This document shows positions 62,401 to 64,000 of a stretch of 64,000 nucleotides of DNA, in pieces. Position 1 is the first letter of the stretch. The number at the start of each line of letters is the position of its first letter. The stretch is taken from NCBI RefSeq assembly GCF_011299575.1, contig NZ_CP049863.1, forward strand, positions 1,736,001 through 1,800,000, given 5' to 3'. Made by a program: the position numbers and the translations under genes. The DNA is from Leucobacter viscericola (GTDB taxonomy: Bacteria > Actinomycetota > Actinomycetes > Actinomycetales > Microbacteriaceae). The notes beneath the pieces are model-generated. The model was not told the DNA's origin and searched no databases. It saw only the letters and a list, made by a program, of their open reading frames with translations.

Positions 62401-63355
62401 CGGGCTGTGCCCCCGTCTGAGCGGTGTTGGTGCTGCCGGTAGCTTTCTGGCCGTACGAGATGTTTGCAGAAGAGGCGCTCACTGAGAACGAGTCGGTGGG
62501 CGCGTGCCTGCTGGCTACGGTGGCCTGAGCGTCAACCGAAGAGACCATTACCGCGAACGCAACGGCCTGTCGCGAAGTCGTGCTGCTCGTCTTGAAGGTT
62601 GAAGAGATTTCACCGGGGCTGTCGGCGTAGACCAGCATCGCACCGGGCCTGTTGGTGGCAGTGCTCGGTGAGTCGCAGGTAATCGTTTTGGTGCCGATCC
62701 CCGTCAGATCGCATGCCTGGGACCACCCGGCTGGAATCGCCTCGGCGAGCAGTTTCAGGTTTGAAGAGGAAGCCCAGACGAACCCCTCTCCCTGTTCGGT
62801 TGTCTCAGCATCGGCCATCACAAACGAATAGTTGCTCGTAATCGGCACCCCGTTTCGAGTCGCCGAGATGTTCGAGAGACTGACCTTTGTGACTGCGCCC
62901 GTTGCGGATCCGAGCGCGGTGTACAACGCCGGTTTGCCCGGCACATTTCGGTAGTATCCGTTGCCGAGCACCGCGGTCGAATAGGTCGGCAGGGCGTCTG
63001 CCGCTATCGGGCGAAGCCCGTCTTCTCCAGCGGACACCTTTACGGTAAAGCTCAGTGCCGTTCCACTGCCAAGATCAATGGTCAAGCGCTGCCCGGCAGC
63101 GGATTCAGCGAGAGTCGGATTGAAACCGCTCATGTCGATCCAGCACAGCACACTGGCGTGCGGCCCACCGGTCCCGTAGCCGCACCCCTGCGGCGCCGCG
63201 GTTGCAAGAGTCGGCGCCTTCACAATGAGGCCAGCCGCAAGTAAGGCAACAGCTCCAGCAGCAAGCGCCACCCGGAGCACCGAGCGAATCCGGCCACGGA
63301 TTCGAGAGGGTTCTTTTCGACCTGAATGATTGAGCGCTTTTCTCATCGGGTACAT
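59444..63355 (-). CDS. Large wall-sorted repeat surface protein (DUF11-type repeats)
   Basis: A 1303-residue exported protein. A basic N-terminus and hydrophobic signal (about 27-50, ending ATAAP) precede a 450-residue N-terminal region. Five highly similar 127-residue repeats follow (LVKNYVVVxDxNxNGIxDxGDVxKWTFxVTNxGN, ITDDLLDxLG, PLAAGxxxxCES, NVATATGQVPAGTPG), then a sixth divergent unit and the sorting signal LAVTG, a hydrophobic helix and RTRRRVR. Each repeat holds a DxNxNGIxDxGD loop resembling a calcium-binding loop. It is a probable adhesin or wall fibre; binding function is inference. ATG 63355 or the ATG three codons later may be used. Confidence 0.85.
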   Translation of the reverse strand: MYPMRKALNHSGRKEPSRIRGRIRSVLRVALAAGAVALLAAGLIVKAPTLATAAPQGCGYGTGGPHASVLCWIDMSGFNPTLAESAAGQRLTIDLGSGTALSFTVKVSAGEDGLRPIAADALPTYSTAVLGNGYYRNVPGKPALYTALGSATGAVTKVSLSNISATRNGVPITSNYSFVMADAETTEQGEGFVWASSSNLKLLAEAIPAGWSQACDLTGIGTKTITCDSPSTATNRPGAMLVYADSPGEISSTFKTSSTTSRQAVAFAVMVSSVDAQATVASRHAPTDSFSVSASSANISYGQKATGSTNTAQTGAQPVLTDNSGSSITFRVDMDAGSPSTWSDYRVAWACNNAAKPSETVSVTTAPDGRSVTTTVKASDEIRCSAAITSRIATLTLQQSVTPPVATAVGQTESYAFDVTNTGDETLTNLSIVQGPFTGSGKVSAAICPSTPLLPGASARCTANYTVTRADMASSPIRNTATARAVPATMSDPYVLSNESTATFEVVVPGLELVKNYVVVNDTNGNGINDAGDVIKWTFDVTNSGNISLNNIAITDELLEGLGIAVSCAATPLAAGATVTCGSGHYTITAADVLTGQIRNVATATGQVPDGTPGSPANPTSVPAEATTSIEATPVPGLAMVKNFVVVSDANANGINDPGDVVKWTFDVTNTGNTPLNTISITDDLLDSLGLSTSCAAGPLAAGGSMTCESGEYTITAADVLAGEIYNVATATGQVPAGTPGNPANPVSASSAVTIPVEATPAPALELVKDYVVVDDTNGNGIIDPGDVVKWTFEVTNTGNTSLNDVTIGDDLLDELGIPVTCAATSLVAGAATICESGDYTITAADVLAGEILNVATATGQVPAGTPGNPANPISGSSEVAIPVQATPVPGLTLVKNYVVVDDANNNGINDPGDVIKWTFEVTNSGNVTLNGVGVIDDLLAEMGVGVSCDPAPLAAGSSVTCDSEEYTLTGADVKAGAIHNVASATGQVPAGTPGNPANPTSAFAEVTAPIEATPVPGIELEKNYVVVNDANTNGINDAGDVIKWTFKVLNSGNTTLNDVAITDELLDGLGVDVTCDTAPLAAGASTVCESGDYTITDADVQLGKIRNVATATGQVPAGTPGSPANPTSESAEVTVSLNPLNAALDMVKTAHPSGNAKKVKLDDTIDYSFKLTNVGSARLTGVSVKDPLLEKAGIAVICPATELAPGASVTCRSEKGYRVTAKDVANGKVLNRATGHATPPPLLDPIAPAASEATVKTAQADTVALSSTLAVTGAGTPLLLTMGGLAMVMLGVIAMRTRRRVR
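59930..61834 (-). repeat. Five tandem 381-base repeats in the surface protein gene
   Basis: The unit starts at the codon for V in VPG (or APA) at 61834, 61453, 61072, 60691 and 60310; three of these (61834, 61453, 60691) were located directly in the sequence and fall on an exact 381-base spacing (127 codons), and the other two follow from that period. Units 2 and 3 are nearly identical in their second half, while the first and fifth differ more. The exact period points to duplication or conversion by homologous recombination. Confidence 0.85.
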
Positions 63356-63638
63356 GTACAGGCGGTCCTTTCTTGCGACAGCAAAAAGCCCCCATGAAGC
63401 CCAGCTCTCGCCATTGAGCTCAGCTGAGCGCTGAGTGCATCCGATCGATATACGCCTCGCGTACTCGGGTGTTCAATCTCAATTTTGGATCCGAAATCAG
63501 TCCACTATTCGCGCATAGTGCCGAATGTAGTGCTCATTTTTACAAAGTTACGTGTGTAGTGTTTATCCGCCGAGATACGACATTCGTCACACCCGATTTT
63601 TTGCCGTGCCGAAGTTTCCGGAGCCGTAAGCTAGAGAC

Positions 63639-64000
63639 GTGAATCAGCCCCGCACCCCCCTCACCCCCGCACCCGTCTCTCGCGCCTTCGGCTCAGATAA
63701 CTGGGCTGGCGTGCACCCCGAGGTTATGGCCGCGCTTGCAGCCGCCAACGTCGACCACGCCCCCGCATACGGTGGCGACGCGTGGACAGCGAGCTTCGAC
63801 GAGCTCGCAAAGCGCCTCTTCGGTGAAGACACCGAGGCGTTCCCCGTCTTCAACGGCACCGGCGCGAATGTGCTCTCACTGCAGGCGGCGCTGCCACGCT
63901 GGGGTGCCGTGATCTGCGCGCAGTCAGCCCACATCTTCTTTGACGAGACGGGAGCCCCCGAAAAGACCGGCGGCCTGAAGCTGTTGCCGGTACAGACACC
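63639..64000 (+). CDS. Threonine-aldolase-like PLP enzyme (3' truncated)
   Basis: The start of a gene cut by the right edge; 120 residues are visible. It begins at GTG 63639 (VNQPRTPLTPAPVSRAFGSDNWAGVHPEVMAALAAAN). It continues with HAPAYGGDAWT, FPVFNGTGANVLSLQAAL and AHIFFDETGAPEKTGGLKLL, which match low-specificity L-threonine aldolases; the Gly-Thr-Gly-Ala-Asn region binds PLP phosphate. The PLP lysine lies beyond the window. The preceding 283 bases from 63356 are AT-richer and hold no gene; they likely contain the promoters of this gene and of the divergent surface protein. Confidence 0.85.
   Translation, partial: MNQPRTPLTPAPVSRAFGSDNWAGVHPEVMAALAAANVDHAPAYGGDAWTASFDELAKRLFGEDTEAFPVFNGTGANVLSLQAALPRWGAVICAQSAHIFFDETGAPEKTGGLKLLPVQT

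Overview
The window is a high-GC chromosomal segment with densely packed genes on both strands. It carries an actinobacterial gene set: sdhCDAB, a PIG-L/ATP-grasp/PHP/GT2 operon, an LCP protein, a ribDE-ribBA-ribH operon, a DUF3151 protein, an Rv2578c-like radical SAM protein behind a TCGAAC-N4-GTTCGA SOS box, and LAxTG-type wall-sorting signals. Tandem small proteins of a family I know mainly from Microbacteriaceae point to that family, possibly Leucobacter or a relative. The genus is inference; no rRNA gene is present to settle it.

Layout. 1-0.9 kb: tail of a wall-sorted surface protein and a SipW-type signal peptidase. 0.9-5.5 kb: a BrkB-like membrane protein and the succinate dehydrogenase operon. 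5.6-11.6 kb: single genes (cyclase-family hydrolase, mannose-1-phosphate guanylyltransferase, MFS exporter divergent from an XRE regulator, class II glutamine amidotransferase, DUF1254/DUF1214 protein). 11.7-18.2 kb: an eight-gene, fully overlapping operon starting with a receiver domain fused to a PIG-L deacetylase, followed by ATP-grasp, PHP, processive GT2, a 53-residue membrane protein, a response regulator and a multi-domain histidine kinase. 18.7-24.8 kb: a LuxR-type ATPase regulator, two small membrane proteins, tRNA-Ser(GCT), an LCP protein and tandem small paralogues. 24.8-30.6 kb: two ExoIII-type nucleases, trpS, an MprF-like protein and a DUF1345 protein. 30.7-34.6 kb: FMN riboswitch and riboflavin operon. 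34.7-47.3 kb: ABC exporter, GH43 protein with SLH repeats, tRNA-Thr(CGT), TAP-like hydrolase/holB, YigZ, an Hsp15-like S4 protein, a putative DNA glycosylase, the SOS-controlled radical SAM gene, chorismate mutase and purA. 47.6-53 kb: DUF3151, a lipoprotein, YajQ, a dicarboxylate symporter, a surface protein and a YciI protein. 53.1-59.1 kb: two regulated ABC modules (GntR-controlled; two-component-linked). 59.4-63.4 kb: a 1303-residue surface protein with five 127-residue repeats. The right edge cuts a threonine-aldolase-like gene.

Two things stand out. The first is the 11.7-18.2 kb operon, which looks like a self-contained, phospho-signal-coupled system for making or modifying a surface glycan or conjugate; its product and trigger are unknown to me. 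The second is the set of long intergenic palindromes, at least three of which (near 43.4, 53.0 and 59.3 kb) share a CAGCCGGT / GTCAGCCGG / CCGGCTGAC / CCGGCCGACATG layout and look like copies of one dispersed double-palindrome family. Two of the three, and one further unrelated palindrome, sit beside low-complexity GC-rich spacers.
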